Assembly: GCA_037693485.1 (NCBI GenBank)
Contig: CM075351.1
Location: 158,166,501 to 158,230,500 of the forward strand
Length of the DNA stretch: 64,000 nt
DNA from: Kitagawia praeruptora
Lineage: Eukaryota > Streptophyta > Magnoliopsida > Apiales > Apiaceae
Direction: 5' to 3'
The position numbers and the translations under genes are program-made. This document shows, piece by piece, positions 1 through 12,344 of the stretch; the first letter of the stretch is position 1, and every line of letters starts with the position of its first letter. A model generated the notes under the pieces. That model did not search any database, was not told the origin of the DNA, and was given only the letters and a program-made list of their open reading frames with translations.

Positions 1-1146
1 TTAGCAGAAAACAGAAATTCGCGAATAATTCCATGGAGGTAGTTTACCTTTCTTTATACGACGCCTCGATCTTCCCTTTTTGATGTACGTCGATCCACTT
101 GATTATACCCTAATGGTACTGAAATAGTTACGAGTACGTGTCAGTCCAACCTCGTATCTCGAGTAGACGTAACTCAGAATTACCACTAAGTCACATAAAG
201 TCAAACTATAGGTGTCCTCCCTATAGTTGACTATTCTAATACCACTTAATGCACATACACATTTAGCAATTGACAATGACACGAAAGGAGTCCCCTTTAC
301 ATGGTGGACATCTTCCGGTGCCAAACACATCACAATGCTACACAATTATAACACTTAATCAAACTCCACTTAACATGTACAACTATAATGCCATTGACAT
401 TCTATGACACAACTTAATTAATGCCTAATCCTCAAATCATAATTAATCTTCAACTGAGCACATAAATCCTCGAGACAACAATTATCCTCAAATTAATACA
501 TAAATAGACAATTAATCCCCAAGACACAATTAATCCTCGAAATGAATTCATTGACACATATATACATAAACAGTTAGCACCCAAAACATGCCTTTAGACC
601 ATTGAAGTCAAATAAGTTAAATAAATTTAAATGCATGGGATTTTCAGAAAAATTCGGCATGAGGTATTCGTTTATCGGACTATGGGCACAGCCCCTCAAA
701 TAAAAGTAAACAAGTAAGAAAAGTACCCGCCCAGACATGCGGCACCTAGCACATAAGAAATTCTGCCTCGACATGCAGTAAACACACAATAACTTATATT
801 AGCATTAACTACTACTTACGCTACATCAATAATCGTATTACTCACGCATTTTAATGATACACGTGACAATCAATTATTGATATTCATAAGCCCTAGGGAA
901 CAACCCCTAGCATTAACTATTACTTACGCTATATCAATGATCATATCACTTGAGCATATTAATTATACTTGTGACAATCAATCATTGATATTCGTAAGCC
1001 CGAGGAACTAGTCGAAGAGAATTACACAAGTCCTTAAATAATGACATTTAGAACTTATGATCTCTTTACGACTCCTCGCAGTTAAACTAAATAACATATA
1101 ACATTCATAATTAGTAAAGTCATCACTTACCCACAGATAGACCACA
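1..1146 (-). repeat. L0: left part of an old interrupted LTR
   Basis: This stretch reads, diverged but colinear, like positions about 11565-12490 of the E2 LTR: the same 'ttagcagaaa' start, the 'ccctaatggtactgaaatag' and 'cctccctatagttgac' blocks, and one copy of the 'acccgcccagacatgcggca' unit. It is therefore part of an E2-like LTR lying in the same (minus) sense. It is cut at 1146 by E1 and resumes at 34873. The window edge removes its left end, so a solo LTR cannot be told from the 5' LTR of a longer element. No gene is seen in it; an 80-codon ORF and others here are chance frames. Confidence 0.8.
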
Positions 1147-3589
1147 TGTAAGAACCCAGATTTTTGATAGAATTAAAACTTTTTCTTATGTAATAATATA
1201 GGAATACATAGTTGCTATGACTGCAGTGTAACGAATATCTATTGAATATATGGGATGGATTTAGATTCAAATATTTATATGTCATGAAGAATGCTTTTGG
1301 TTGACAGCATAGATAAGAATGATCTATCTCCTAAGGATATAAGTTATATTATTCCAAGAAAGATTATTCTTGTGTCATCCAAATCAATATCTATTATAAG
1401 TCCAGCGGTTCCGTAAAAAGGTTAAGGAACACTCGAGGGTAAACCAGGTTCATTTTCCTAATTATAGGAATTAAATAAAAATAAGTGATGAATAGTGATT
1501 TTGGTGGAATTTGGAATATTATTATAATAATGCTATATCCGGTATTCGGAACGGATTTCTGAGTTCGTATTAGTGATCCAGGAGAAAATAAGTGTATGCA
1601 AAAGCTGTCGGATTCAGAAAAACAGCACTTTTATTTTCTCCGAGAATTCCCTGGACACTGCAAGACTTAAGGGTTTATAAAAGGGAATTAAGGAATTTAA
1701 ATTCAAGAAGTATTAAGAAAGATGAGGAATAGTATTATAATTATTAAGAAGGTTTTCGGTAAAACCCTAACTAGAAACGAATGAGTTATTCCCTCGAACG
1801 GTCAACGAATTAAGCAATAAACGGACAAAGAAACAAGTAGAGGGAGCAAGAGTCATGCATAAGCTACTAGAAAATATCTAGTAATCAACATAGTTACAAG
1901 AGTAACTAGAATCAAGTGATCAACCAAGTACTTAGCAAATCTAACTACAAGTTAGCCTTAAACCACCACAAAATCAACACGTGTCCCTCCTAATTGCATC
2001 ATCTAGTGCATCATACTCCACTAACACCACTTGAATGAGATATTATCCAAGTAAACATCACTTTATGCATTATTGGGCAAGAACAACCAACCAACACAAA
2101 AACTCTCTCATTTCCTTTTATTTCCTTCAAAAGTTTCGGCCAAAGCTAGAAGTAGGAGTTACCACCATCACTTGATCTCCACATTTTTATGGTGAGTACT
2201 AAACTTCATATGAATGATCTCCTAAAAATTTCAAGTCCAAACTCCTTTGTTTCCATTTTCAAAAAAATCATCAAATTAGGTGATGAATAGTGTTCTTCAA
2301 GAACTAGCTTGATTTTTCTTGATTTCTTTGGTTGATCTAGCAAGCTTAAGCACTCCTAAGGACCATACCAAGCTTTGTAAGGCTAGTTCACACTCTCAAG
2401 AAGGTATAATGATCTTGAAACCCTAGCTCTTACTTTAAGTTTTGATGAATATGGAGTGATTTTATAGTAGTATGTTCATGATAATGTTATAAGCATGATT
2501 AGTTAAGTGGTTTAGTTGATTTAAGAAGCATGATGATTTTGATGATAAGATCAGTAGCTTCTGGACTTGTTGAGATGAAGAACATGTGTATAAGTTGGAT
2601 TTGTGCCCGGTGTGGCTTGGTATTGTTGTTATAATTTTTAGAACGTTCGATTTATAGCCGTCGTAATGCCAAAATTTCGTTAACCTTAAGAACACGAACT
2701 TGACAGTAGATGTAACTCACTGATTAGCTTCTATTTATGCCATGATAAGCTATATTATGTTTTGAGCTTCGTTTTGATATAAAGATCGCATGAAACAGAC
2801 TTACGGTTTAGGAGTTATGATTAAATTCGTAAAAGTGGTTCGGAACCGTAATCAAAAGTTCGTAATTGAAATTGATTTCCTTAAATGTCATTTAATCAGT
2901 GGAGAATCTTAAAAATTAAATAATAGAGGTCATAAGTACGGTGAGGGAGAAGACCTCGTATTAAAAAGATCATTTTTCGATTTTATAAAAATGTTCGAAT
3001 CAAGGTTAAGTACGAAAGTACCCCTAAAAGGTATACTTGGTTATAACTTCGGTAACCACTTAGAAAACGATCGATAAATCTCGAGGTCTAATCTTTCGAC
3101 TTTAAAAACTTACACAATATAAATACTTACCACATGTAAGTATAATGACACACTCTAGTAACGAACAAGTGTCGGATAATAAAAGCAATAATAAGAGTGA
3201 ATTAGAGGGGTATAACGAAACGACTTGAAAACGTATTTCGATTTAAGTTAAGTTATACTTAACCTTTTGAAAGGTGTTAAGTGATTAATCCTGAATGCCT
3301 TGGCTATTTATAGATCATCAGGCTGACCCGGGACACGCTACCACTACCCCTACCCGTACTCGATTCCCAGGCAAGTTTCAAATCCTTGTTAAAAGGCTGT
3401 TGTTGTGAATATATATACATGTGCTTTCAGTTATACATATGCCATAGCATGCATGCCTACTTGAAAAATCATATTGATATACTTGTTCCCTGAATTATTG
3501 TTGGCTTTTAAGTTAGATAGTTAATATACCAGTTATAAGCCGGAAATTACTAAGACCCTTAAGCGAAGGGCATCTGAATCTCATTTTTT

Positions 3590-4530
3590 GATTATAGACT
3601 GGGAGTCGATAATTCTTGATATATTGATATTATTTTCAGAAGAAAATGTTTAAGTAAATATTTTCCATTTATTATCTGGCGAATATTATTGGAATATTCC
3701 CTTGAGATTATTTGATAAATATTATTCGGATTATTCATCAGATGTTATTTATTCGAGGAATATTATGTATTTAATATTCATCTAAAGTCGATTACATATT
3801 CGAATATTATTGGAACCCTCAATTAAGTTCTTTACTTAAAGAATATTCCTTCTTAGTTGCTCGATAAATATTATTTTGAATATTCATTCGAGTTTATTTA
3901 TTTAATGAATATTATTTTAATATTCATTCGAGCCTTGTTTATTTAAATGAATATTATTTCGAATATTCATTCAATCTCTATTTACTTTATAAATATTAGT
4001 TGAACATTGATTCGAATGCCAGTCATTCGATAAATATTATTTTGAATATTCCCTTGAGTCAATGAATATTATCTTCGACATTTATTTAAAGTCGGTTCAA
4101 TTATTGAACATAAATTCAAATATTCATTCGATAATCATTTCTTCGATAAATATTATCAAGTTGAGTATTCATTATTTATTCAATGAATATCGTCTCAAAT
4201 ATTCAGTCGATAATTATTTCATCAATAAGTATCTTTCTTGAGTTGAATATTCATTATTGATTCAATAAATATTATCTCAAATATCCATTTGATTATTACT
4301 CCATCAATAAGCATTGTTATTAATTTAAATATTCATTATTTGCTCAATGAATATAATTCTGATTATTTCCTCAAAGATTACTCCGAGTAACACTATTCCA
4401 ATATCTGTGACTTAATAAATATTCTTGGAATATTTATTTAATTTTTCTAACTCGTTTCAAAGATAATTTACTTCATTCACATAGTATCATCGACCTTCGA
4501 ATATTATATAAATTATTTCAGAGTCTTACT
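3590..4530 (+). repeat. Degenerate GAATATTATT/AATATTCATTCGA repeat block in the E1 LTR
   Basis: About 0.9 kb in which a unit of the form 'cgataaatattatt...gaatattcattcga' recurs every 50-70 bp with many variants. The units are partly self-complementary (GAATATTC), so the block is rich in short palindromes. The same block is kept in the 3' LTR at about 28310-29240. No coding potential is seen. Confidence 0.75.
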
Positions 4531-5420
4531 ATTATTATTATATTATCAAGGAAGGTTCTCAGTGATTCCATTCTTCCTTCGATTCTATTATAAGGGAACC
4601 TTACTTAAGGAATGTTATTTATCTTGTGACTGCCCGGTCATAAATTATTCGTTTCACTCGCAACTCGGTTGCTATTACTCATGGAATTGTGTATACCCAC
4701 TCATTATTCGAGGGGTAAGAATATTGGAACAAGTTGGTATCCATTAACAAGCAGCAGCTTGGGAAATATTGGTGAATTTTCCTTTCCAATTAGATATGAC
4801 TACTTTGTAGAGTCTTATCAATAAGTATTATACTTGGGGAAAGGGGGACGAACTTTACGTTTCAAATTATGGATGTGAAATGAACTAGGAGATGCGTAAG
4901 TGACCCAGTGGCGCCGGTCTAGCAAATGGCCCAACCGTTGGCCGAGGGGGTTCCAGAGGGCGGTAGACAAGTAAATCCGTCGGTGCTTCCTTCTACATGT
5001 AGTAAACAAGAGGTGGGGAGCATAACATGCGACTGATCATCGTGTAAATGCTATGTCTCCTGGCGCGTCAAACTCCAGTATTAGTTCATCACTCAATGTT
5101 GGAAATTTTCTGCAACATCATCTTAGTTGGCAGAGTTGAAAAGTATTTCAAACCGGAATTGCAAAATCTTTCTTGCAAGTTCCTATTTTTATGAAAATGA
5201 TGCTATCTTGCTTATTTTGGCATAGCACATGCTTCCATGAAATATATACCTGTTGAGTTACCTTGTAACTTCATCCTTTATATTGAACTGGCAATATTTT
5301 CTCTAATGCATGGCATATGGTTTCAAAATATATCTTTGGACTGTCATATATATATATATATATATATATTACTGCACAGTTATATTATTGGTGGGCTATT
5401 GCTCACCCTTGCTTATTATT

Positions 5421-5537
5421 ATGTCACAACAACAGCTAGGTCACATGGCTCGCGTCAGGCGCACTCGGCGCAAGCAGGTTACCCGACCCACAGGACTACC
5501 CGTTGATATCATTGCTGCCATTGCTGAGGTAGCATAG
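5421..5537 (+). CDS. Short basic ORF inside the E1 5' LTR (38 aa)
   Basis: Starts MSQQQLGHMARVRRTRRKQV and ends in AIAEVA before a TAG. It lies about 290 bp before the LTR end. The 3' LTR copy (34463-34579) keeps the frame with only two conservative changes (V to A and A to V). The arginine/lysine-rich segment, residues 11-19, could bind nucleic acid or act as a nuclear signal, but nothing proves translation. The related E5 LTR has an ATGGCTCAGAAGAAGCAG start at the comparable place (59069). It could simply be leader sequence. Confidence 0.35.
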   Translation: MSQQQLGHMARVRRTRRKQVTRPTGLPVDIIAAIAEVA

Positions 5538-5834
5538 ATCAGCAGCCTTTGGGTTACCAGTTTAATTATATGTATCAATAATGTTAATCAACGGTAAACT
5601 CTTAAACTTATGATGTTATCCTTTTGGTTTGTAATAACTTATGATCGTGGATTCATAATATGAGACTTATTTCAATTTCATCTCTGGGACTATAACTGTG
5701 TGTGTGTGAGTGGATATTATTGTGGGGTCACATCATGTGATTTATTTATTGTGGACTTAAGTAAAGTATCAATCATGGAAAATAAGACCGTAACGACCCG
5801 ATCCCGGACCCCGGATCTGGGGGTGTTACAGAAA

Positions 5835-5846
5835 TGGTATCAGAGA
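5835..5846 (+). other. E1 primer-binding site (tRNA-iMet type)
   Basis: TGGTATCAGAGA begins four bases after the 5' LTR. It matches the usual plant initiator-methionine primer site except for the last base. This fixes the + orientation of E1. Confidence 0.85.
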
Positions 5847-5998
5847 GAGAGAGTTATATATCCCAAGAGATGATGCGACGTTATATAATAATAAATTCAC
5901 TAATATAATAAGAACTCTTGCCAAGTTCACCTAAAACCCTTATGGGAACTTTTAAGTATCATGATAGTAATATAGTTCGTCTTGTGTAGGCGAGCGAC

Positions 5999-6835
5999 AT
6001 GGCTGCCCAGGAGGACCCCGAGGTCCAGGTTGATGCTGATACTGATGTTGATGAGTCAGAGGAGGAGGACCCTGAGGTCCAGGTTGATGATGATACTGAT
6101 GTTGTTGAGTCAGATGAGGACCCTGAGGTCCAGGTTGACGCTGATACTGATGTCATTGAGTCTGAGGAGGAGGAGGATCCGGAGGAGGTCCAGGCAGGGC
6201 AGGACGCTGAGTTAGTTACTGAGGGGGAGGATTTCTGGTATGTATCTGAGATTAGGACTTTGGGGGAGGATATTGACATGACCACGGAGCAGGTGATGAC
6301 CGTAGATGAGGGTGTGGAGGGAGATGTGGATGAGCCCGCAGATGACGTTGTAGGGAGTTCTGGACTTAGTATGCCACCCTTCTCTGGTGAGAGAGCCCCT
6401 ACCCCACCACTACTTCATGGGAGCCCATTTTCTGATGAGTTCGAGGAGCTGACACCAGAGCCGCAGCAGGCAGAGGCTGCCCTTCCAGCAGATCCAGCCC
6501 CTCCACCCTATGTTCCAGCTGAGGGAGTCCCAGCATGTGTACACCACTATGTTGTGGCCAGACTTACTACTGAGGTAGCCGTGGCTGAGGCCAGGCTAGC
6601 AGAGTCCCGTAGAGAGCTAGCAGCGGAGAGGGAGGACTGGTTGAGGCACCAGGGCAGGGGGCGTGCCAGGGCCAGAGAGATGTATAGACAGGTGATCGGC
6701 ATAGAGCTTAGGGCTCGTGTGAGGGTGCGACAGTTACCCATTGATGGTCACGGCAGGGTATCCAGGGCTGATGTAGAGGAGATATTTCGCCTTGCTATGG
6801 GGAGGATTCGAGCTTTGGCCAACCGTCATGGCTGA
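5999..6835 (+). CDS. E1 extra acidic ORF between primer site and gag (278 aa)
   Basis: Intact 278-codon ORF starting ATGGCTGCCCAGGAGGACCC and ending at TGA, about 365 bp before gag. Residues 5 to about 65 are three to four tandem copies of an ~18-residue acidic unit (DPEVQVDADTDV plus ESEEE). A proline-rich middle with PPF and TPPLL motifs follows. The C-terminal third is charged and helical-looking (RRELAAEREDW, then arginine-rich), ending ADVEEIFRLAMGRIRALANR. It has no signal peptide, membrane segment or known catalytic motif. Neither standard gag nor pol domains are present, and I do not recognise the family. It remains open although gag-pol beside it has many stops. A short acidic ORF in the corresponding place of E5 (59589-59843) suggests a lineage trait. 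Confidence 0.65.
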   Translation: MAAQEDPEVQVDADTDVDESEEEDPEVQVDDDTDVVESDEDPEVQVDADTDVIESEEEEDPEEVQAGQDAELVTEGEDFWYVSEIRTLGEDIDMTTEQVMTVDEGVEGDVDEPADDVVGSSGLSMPPFSGERAPTPPLLHGSPFSDEFEELTPEPQQAEAALPADPAPPPYVPAEGVPACVHHYVVARLTTEVAVAEARLAESRRELAAEREDWLRHQGRGRARAREMYRQVIGIELRARVRVRQLPIDGHGRVSRADVEEIFRLAMGRIRALANRHG

Positions 6836-7202
6836 TTGCAGTTTTAGTGATGTATTGGTCTAGTTGTCTAGTCTTGTACGGCATAGTAGCGTCGATTTTT
6901 GGTAGGGATAGTTTCAGCTTGTAGTTCCCTGTTGCAGACTAGATAGATAGACAGCTTATTTCACTTTTGACTAGTTGTTATTCGGATGGTTGTACTTTTT
7001 TTCCCTTTCAGTCATTCCAGTCTCTCTATGACGCAATTCACTAGCTTGTTATATTATATTTGCATATACTGCGTTCGATTAAAACCTTCCATGATATATA
7101 GAACTGTGGGATCCTAAATCCGATTATGCATCGATATTGTGAGGAGAAACCCTCTAAAACAGGTAAATAAACCTAATGTATATTGTCCAAATTTTCAGTA
7201 AA
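6836..7202 (+). other. E1 spacer between acidic ORF and gag
   Basis: About 365 bp, T-rich, with no coding signal seen. It would serve as leader for gag if the two ORFs are on one transcript. Confidence 0.5.
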
Positions 7203-8615
7203 ATGCCTCCGAGAAGAATGAGTACTCGGGCTAACCCCCATGTGTCTACTGACCAAGAAAGTCACAATCAACCCGAGGAAAACTTTGAGTATAATGAAGA
7301 ACAGGATCAGGATTACAGTGAACAGGAGGATTCCCAGTATGGGATGGGGGATGAAACCTTTTATACTGCGGAGTTCGAAGAGGAAGTAGAAGAAGGGGAA
7401 ACTGAAGTTGAACAACATGGGGAGAACCAGGGCGGAAACCCCATGGGACAATTTATGGATCTGCTCAGGCAGAACTTGAACCAATATCCCCAACCACCCC
7501 AAGGAAACAATACCACTATGGCCAATTCCTTTAGGGCCTTTAAGTCTCTCAAACCCCCAGAGTTTCTCGAATCGGCTGATCCTGTTGAGGCAAGGGCATG
7601 GATCAAGGAAATGGAGAAATCTTTTGAGATTTTAAGCATTGATGAGGCCCAGAAGACTGTCTTTGCCACCTACTTACTAAAGGGAGAGGCAAATTATTGG
7701 TGGGAGGCCAAGAAGAATATGGAGACAGATGCTATATTAACCTGGGATAGGTTTAAACAATTGTTTATTGAGAAGTACTTTCCGAGGTTCATGAAAACCC
7801 AAATGGAACTTAAGTTTTTGGAACTGAAGCAGTACAATATGACAGTGGCTGATTATGAAGCCAAGTTTACTGAGTTATCACGGTTTGTACCAGAGTTTGT
7901 GGACACTGAAGAAAAGAAAGCTAGCAGGTTTCAGCAAGGGCTGAAACAGTGGATTCAGAATAGAGTGGCAGTTTTAGAGATTACTGATTATGCCACCTTG
8001 GTGCAAAAGGCGACCATTATGGAAGTAGGTAGTGATCAGGCATAGAGAGAAAGAGAGAAAGGGGGATTAAAGAGAAAGCATGCCAGCAGGGGCGGAGGTT
8101 CCGCAGGGGGAAGACCCCCGAATAGGTTCAACCGAGGAGCAGTATCCCTACTTGGGAGGAGTGTAGGGTTTAAACCATCTGTGAGTACAACTGTGAGCCA
8201 GGGCGGCCAGCAGTTAGGAATGTCCCGTTCTCACCTTTCTAGACCTCCACTACTAGCATGCACAACTTGTGGGAAAAGGCACCCTGGAGTATGCAATCAG
8301 AAGCAGTCCGTCTGTTATAAGTGTGGACGAGTGGGTCACTACTCCAACAAGTGTACCGCGGTTAATCCTACTGCTAGTAAGAGCAATACCTGTTTCCAGT
8401 GCGGACGTCCAGGGCACATGAGGAAGGATTGCCCAATGAACAAACTAGCAGCCTCAGGGACAAGTAAAACTGCCTCCAATAGGCCACCAACTGCTAGGAC
8501 TTTTAACATGACAGTGCAAGATGCCGTGAGAGACACAGACGTGATAGCAGGTACATTTTCCCTCAATTCAGTCAGTGCGAATGTTTTGTTTGATTCTGGA
8601 GCAACTAAGTCTTTT
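7203..8615 (+). pseudogene. gag: E1 gag and start of protease, broken
   Basis: Start chosen at MPPRRMSTRANP, although the frame is open 27 bases upstream. The N-terminus is acidic (residues 20-90). A retrotransposon gag core follows at about residues 108-275 (FKSLKPPEFL, GEANYWWEAKK, FIEKYFPR). A TAG at 8043-8045, one C-to-T change from CAG, ends the frame after 280 codons; the same frame reopens with a basic linker. Two CCHC knuckles follow: CYKCGRVGHYSNKC near 8310 and CFQCGRPGHMRKDC near 8390. Next comes the protease start with the FDSGATKSF active-site motif at about 8587-8615, cut by E2 and resuming at 22512. Gag packages the RNA; protease would mature the polyprotein. Defective here. 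Confidence 0.88.
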
Positions 8616-9876
8616 TGTAACGCCCCAAATCCGGGGTCAGGGATTTGGTCGTCACGCGGAAATCCTTAACATCAAATTACCTGTTTAACAACATTAAACC
8701 ATCTGTAATCATTAAAACTGAAATATAACTCTGCGACCCCAACCACCAAGCATCTTTTAGGTCATAGGGCTAGAAACAAGAACTACATTCTTTACATCTT
8801 TATTACATCCATTCTATTACATCGCACTATGTCTTAAAAATCTTATACTACTAGTATAGCTTCGTTGGGAAGTACACCAGCAACTAGTACTACTCAGCAC
8901 AAAGTAATATATATTACACATCAATGTACTTACATATAACTTATTCCAGCTATAACTTTTCTGGATCATATCATCTTCATAAGGGCGTACTGCCTGCTTC
9001 TTTTGAGCCATGCAGATAAGCCTCAATCATCTACCTTCCTCTGAAAGGTTAATATTTAAAACAAGCAAGTATGAGCGAAAGAATTGCCCAGCAAGTATTA
9101 ATAGAGCACAACAATATATATCAATATACACATGGAGTTTTCAAAATATAACGATACTTAATATCAATTTCGAAATATTTACAACAATGAAACCTCAGTA
9201 GGGGATATATGACATTTCGAGTAACATAAGATAAATAAAGTAAGTTCATGTCAACAATAGTAATCCTCATACCTTATCCACATACCATACCTCATAGTAT
9301 TGATAACCTCTTAGGGAGCTTTTCAAAATATGCAGTTCAATATGCTGCTAAGATAGTTATTACCACCCTTCATAAACCAAACCATTATAAAGTTCCCTTT
9401 TTTAACACTCCTCAAGTTTGTAAGTATATACACATGAGTATATCATTATCATCAAAACACCTTACAGTTCAAGATTCTGTACAGGATATAAGTTCGTTAC
9501 CACTTGATAAGTTAAACTCAGAAATAACTGATAGGAAGAGAGTCAAAGCTCTTGAAGCAAAACATTTGGGATTTAACATCAATAACCGATGAACCATCTT
9601 TCTACTTTTGAATAATTGCAAAAGTGCACAAGCACGTGCCATTATTGTTAGAATAATCTTGCAGTTCTAGATACTGCATGAATTCATCATCTTTCAAAAT
9701 TGAAAACAACACTATCGGCTACTTGGCACTTAGGCCTAAGAAGCAGTGTTTGAGTATTTTTCCAAAGTGGAGGATGGGACTTAAAGAAAACATAAAAACC
9801 TGACAAGGATTGACGATGATCAGTCGCCACATCCAAGTCCAATAATCCGCGGGTCTTCTCTACCGGTAGAAGGATA

Positions 9877-9957
9877 GAAACTACATCCGTAACTATCCCT
9901 GAGTGAAAACTACATCCGTAATCACCCTCGATGAAAACTACATCCGTAATCATCCTT
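9877..9957 (-). repeat. Three ~29 bp tandem repeats in the E2 LTR
   Basis: The core 'aaactacatccgtaa' occurs three times about 29 bp apart, followed by a 12 bp C/G-rich block. The same triplet is at about 18035-18115 in the other LTR and, inverted, at about 58125-58205 in E5. Three regularly spaced copies kept in three LTRs suggest a cis-acting site, which is inference. Confidence 0.7.
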
Positions 9958-10021
9958 CGGCAACACATGGGCCGGAATAATAATTGATGGACCGCCTGGC
10001 TCACGGCCGCTTACACATCCC

Positions 10022-10045
10022 GGGAATCGTTCGTCAACGATTCCC
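10022..10045. other. Perfect 10 bp-stem hairpin in the E2 LTR
   Basis: GGGAATCGTT, loop CGTC, then AACGATTCCC. It lies in a GC-rich island inside an AT-rich LTR. The same hairpin is at 18180-18203, and inverted in E5 at 58034-58057. Confidence 0.7.
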
Positions 10046-12344
10046 ACACCTGCCAGAGTCCCCTTTTTCTTTTCTTGTCAAAATCATTTTGATAGAAAAC
10101 TTGAGTAGTTGAAGTTCGACGGAAGTCGACCAATAGTTTCTCGAAAAACGAGCAAGAGAGTAAAACCTGACCGGGGGTTTTCGAAAATGTTTTGAGTTCA
10201 AAAGAGTTCAAGTATAGATATACACTTGTACCGATATCAATCTCGACACAGGGTTTTGTGACCACACATGGAAAATGGTACGCATAAAGCTTGTAACCAC
10301 AACAGGGTAATTCCATATATATATAAGTTCTTGAAAAGTAACTTACCTAGATAGATTCAAAATATAATATTTTAAATGACTATGAAAGTCCTTAGACAAC
10401 CTTTAAATAGTGTTTTATAACCTTCAAAACACTTAGAGTATTTAATAATTATTTGACTACTATGTAACAAATAATAAATATTCAATAATCCCTTTTTAAA
10501 AGAATACTCAAATTAATATTCATTTATTAGTAATATTCAAATAATACTTACTATTAATACTGGAATATTTAATAACCTCAAATCACCCAAATACAACTCG
10601 TGGAATGTTTCTAATCAAAATCAAGACACAATCTCTCCAGCAGTCTCCAAACTTTAGCCACTTTATCACATAACTACTACTGACTCTCGGTCAATAAGAA
10701 ATAATTAATAAGCATGAAAATCCTTGTTCTCTTTCTTTTCTTTTGTTTTTTAATGAATATTATAATTGATATTCATCGAATTAAATAAGCATTCAAATAA
10801 CATATATCGATATCAATCTAGCTGTTTTAAGCTGAAAGTAACCAATTATAACCATTGGAATATCTTTAATCCGTATTGAAAATAAACTATCTCCGATAAA
10901 TAATATACTAGATAGAATCACTCCATTAAATTGTTTTATTATTTCTCCGGGACAAAGTGATTTTAAGAAAGCGTTTTGAAAATGATATTCATCTAATTAA
11001 ATAAATTTAATTAGGCGAATGAGGTTTATTTAATTAGTAAATGCTTTCAGGGGCATCTAGTAATTAAATAAACACCGATTTATTGGTGATGTTGCCTTTA
11101 GGTTAATTATTGCGAAATTCTTTTTAAAAGCTTTGCCCGGGTTTTCGAAAACATACAATACAAAATAGCCCCGACACGCGGGCTAAGCACGATAATTCAA
11201 CACACGCTCTACCCTCGGAGCCTTTACCACGTAGTTCCATATACACGTATATGTATCTATATATACCTCATAACATATAGTCCACTACCCCATTGCAAAA
11301 GTTTATAAATATACAACATATAAATCGAGATGTAGAACCATAAGAATGTCACCGCCCATCGACAGTATTATAAGTCATGGGTTTTGATTATTGCACGAGA
11401 AGAATTTAATATTGTTGGCAAAGCAAGGAATACAATGATTTGGGAGAAGAAGTACAAGGTTGGAAAAACTCGCGATTATGGGTTGAAAACTTATTTAACA
11501 CATTTCATATATTTAAAATAAATATACTCTGAACAATAGAGTATGCATAGTAAACTTGCCTCCGGTCCTTAGCAGAAATAGAAACCACGAACAAATCCTT
11601 CGCACCTCGTCCAAGTAATTCCATGGACCTTACCTGACGTCTCGATCTTCCTTTTTGGATGCACGTCATTCCATCTCGATTATGCCCTAATGGTACTGAA
11701 ATAGTTACGCGTACGTGTCAGTCATACCACGTATATCGAGTAGACACAACTCGGGATTATCACTAAATAATCATAAAGTCAAACTATAGGTGTCCTCCCT
11801 ATAGTTGACTACTCTAATACCACTTATTGCACATAAGACATTTAGTAATAGCAAACAACACGGGAAGAGTCTCCTTATATAAAGTGAACATTTCCTAGTA
11901 CCAACATATCATAACACTACACAGTTATAACACTTAGTCAAAACTCCACTTAACACTTTTGACCATAATACTATTGACATACTCTTGTCACAAGTTAATT
12001 AACAAGTAATCCTCAAAACATACTTAGCCCTCGATAAAGACTCATAATACCCATTTAATCTTCAAGACACATTTAATCCTCGAATTGGCACATAATCCTC
12101 GAATTAATTCACTTAACACATATGCACATAAACAGTTAACACCCAAATCATACCTTTAAACCCTTGAAATCAAATAAGTTAAATAATTTAAAATGCAGGG
12201 GATTTTTAGAAAATTTCGGCATGTAGTATTCGTTTATCGGACTATGGGCTCAGCCCCTCCATGCCAACAAAACAATTTATAACCCTGCTTTTGATAAAAT
12301 AAAAGCTGCCTCAACTTGCAGCAACATAAAAGTAAACATATAAG

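Larger units (their letters stand above)
1147..5830 (+). repeat. E1 5' LTR
   Basis: 4,684 bp LTR from TGTAAGAACCC to GGGTGTTACA, followed at once by the primer site. It matches 25852-29752 plus 34104-34872. In the first ~520 bp I counted about eight differences between the two copies, so roughly 1.5% by eye. It contains an AT-rich block of degenerate GAATATT repeats (about 3590-4530), a (TA)n run near 5347-5369 and a short basic ORF near its 3' end. Other open frames in it are short and unsupported. Confidence 0.93.

Noticed and set aside
5835..5846. tRNA gene at primer sites
   Set aside because: Only the 12-base complement of the tRNA 3' end is present; no cloverleaf or A/B boxes.
6547..6741. 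Minus-strand ORFs opposite the E1 acidic ORF and gag
   Set aside because: Shadows of the coding frame; compositions mirror the sense strand and no start context or domain is seen.
9877..9957. CRISPR-like array
   Set aside because: Three short direct repeats with similar spacers inside a plant LTR; far too few and no cas genes.
9687..10316. 101 and 105 codon minus-strand ORFs repeated at 17845-18474 and 57763-58392
   Set aside because: They recur only because the LTR recurs. No domain or start context is seen, and the upstream frame is already broken in E5.
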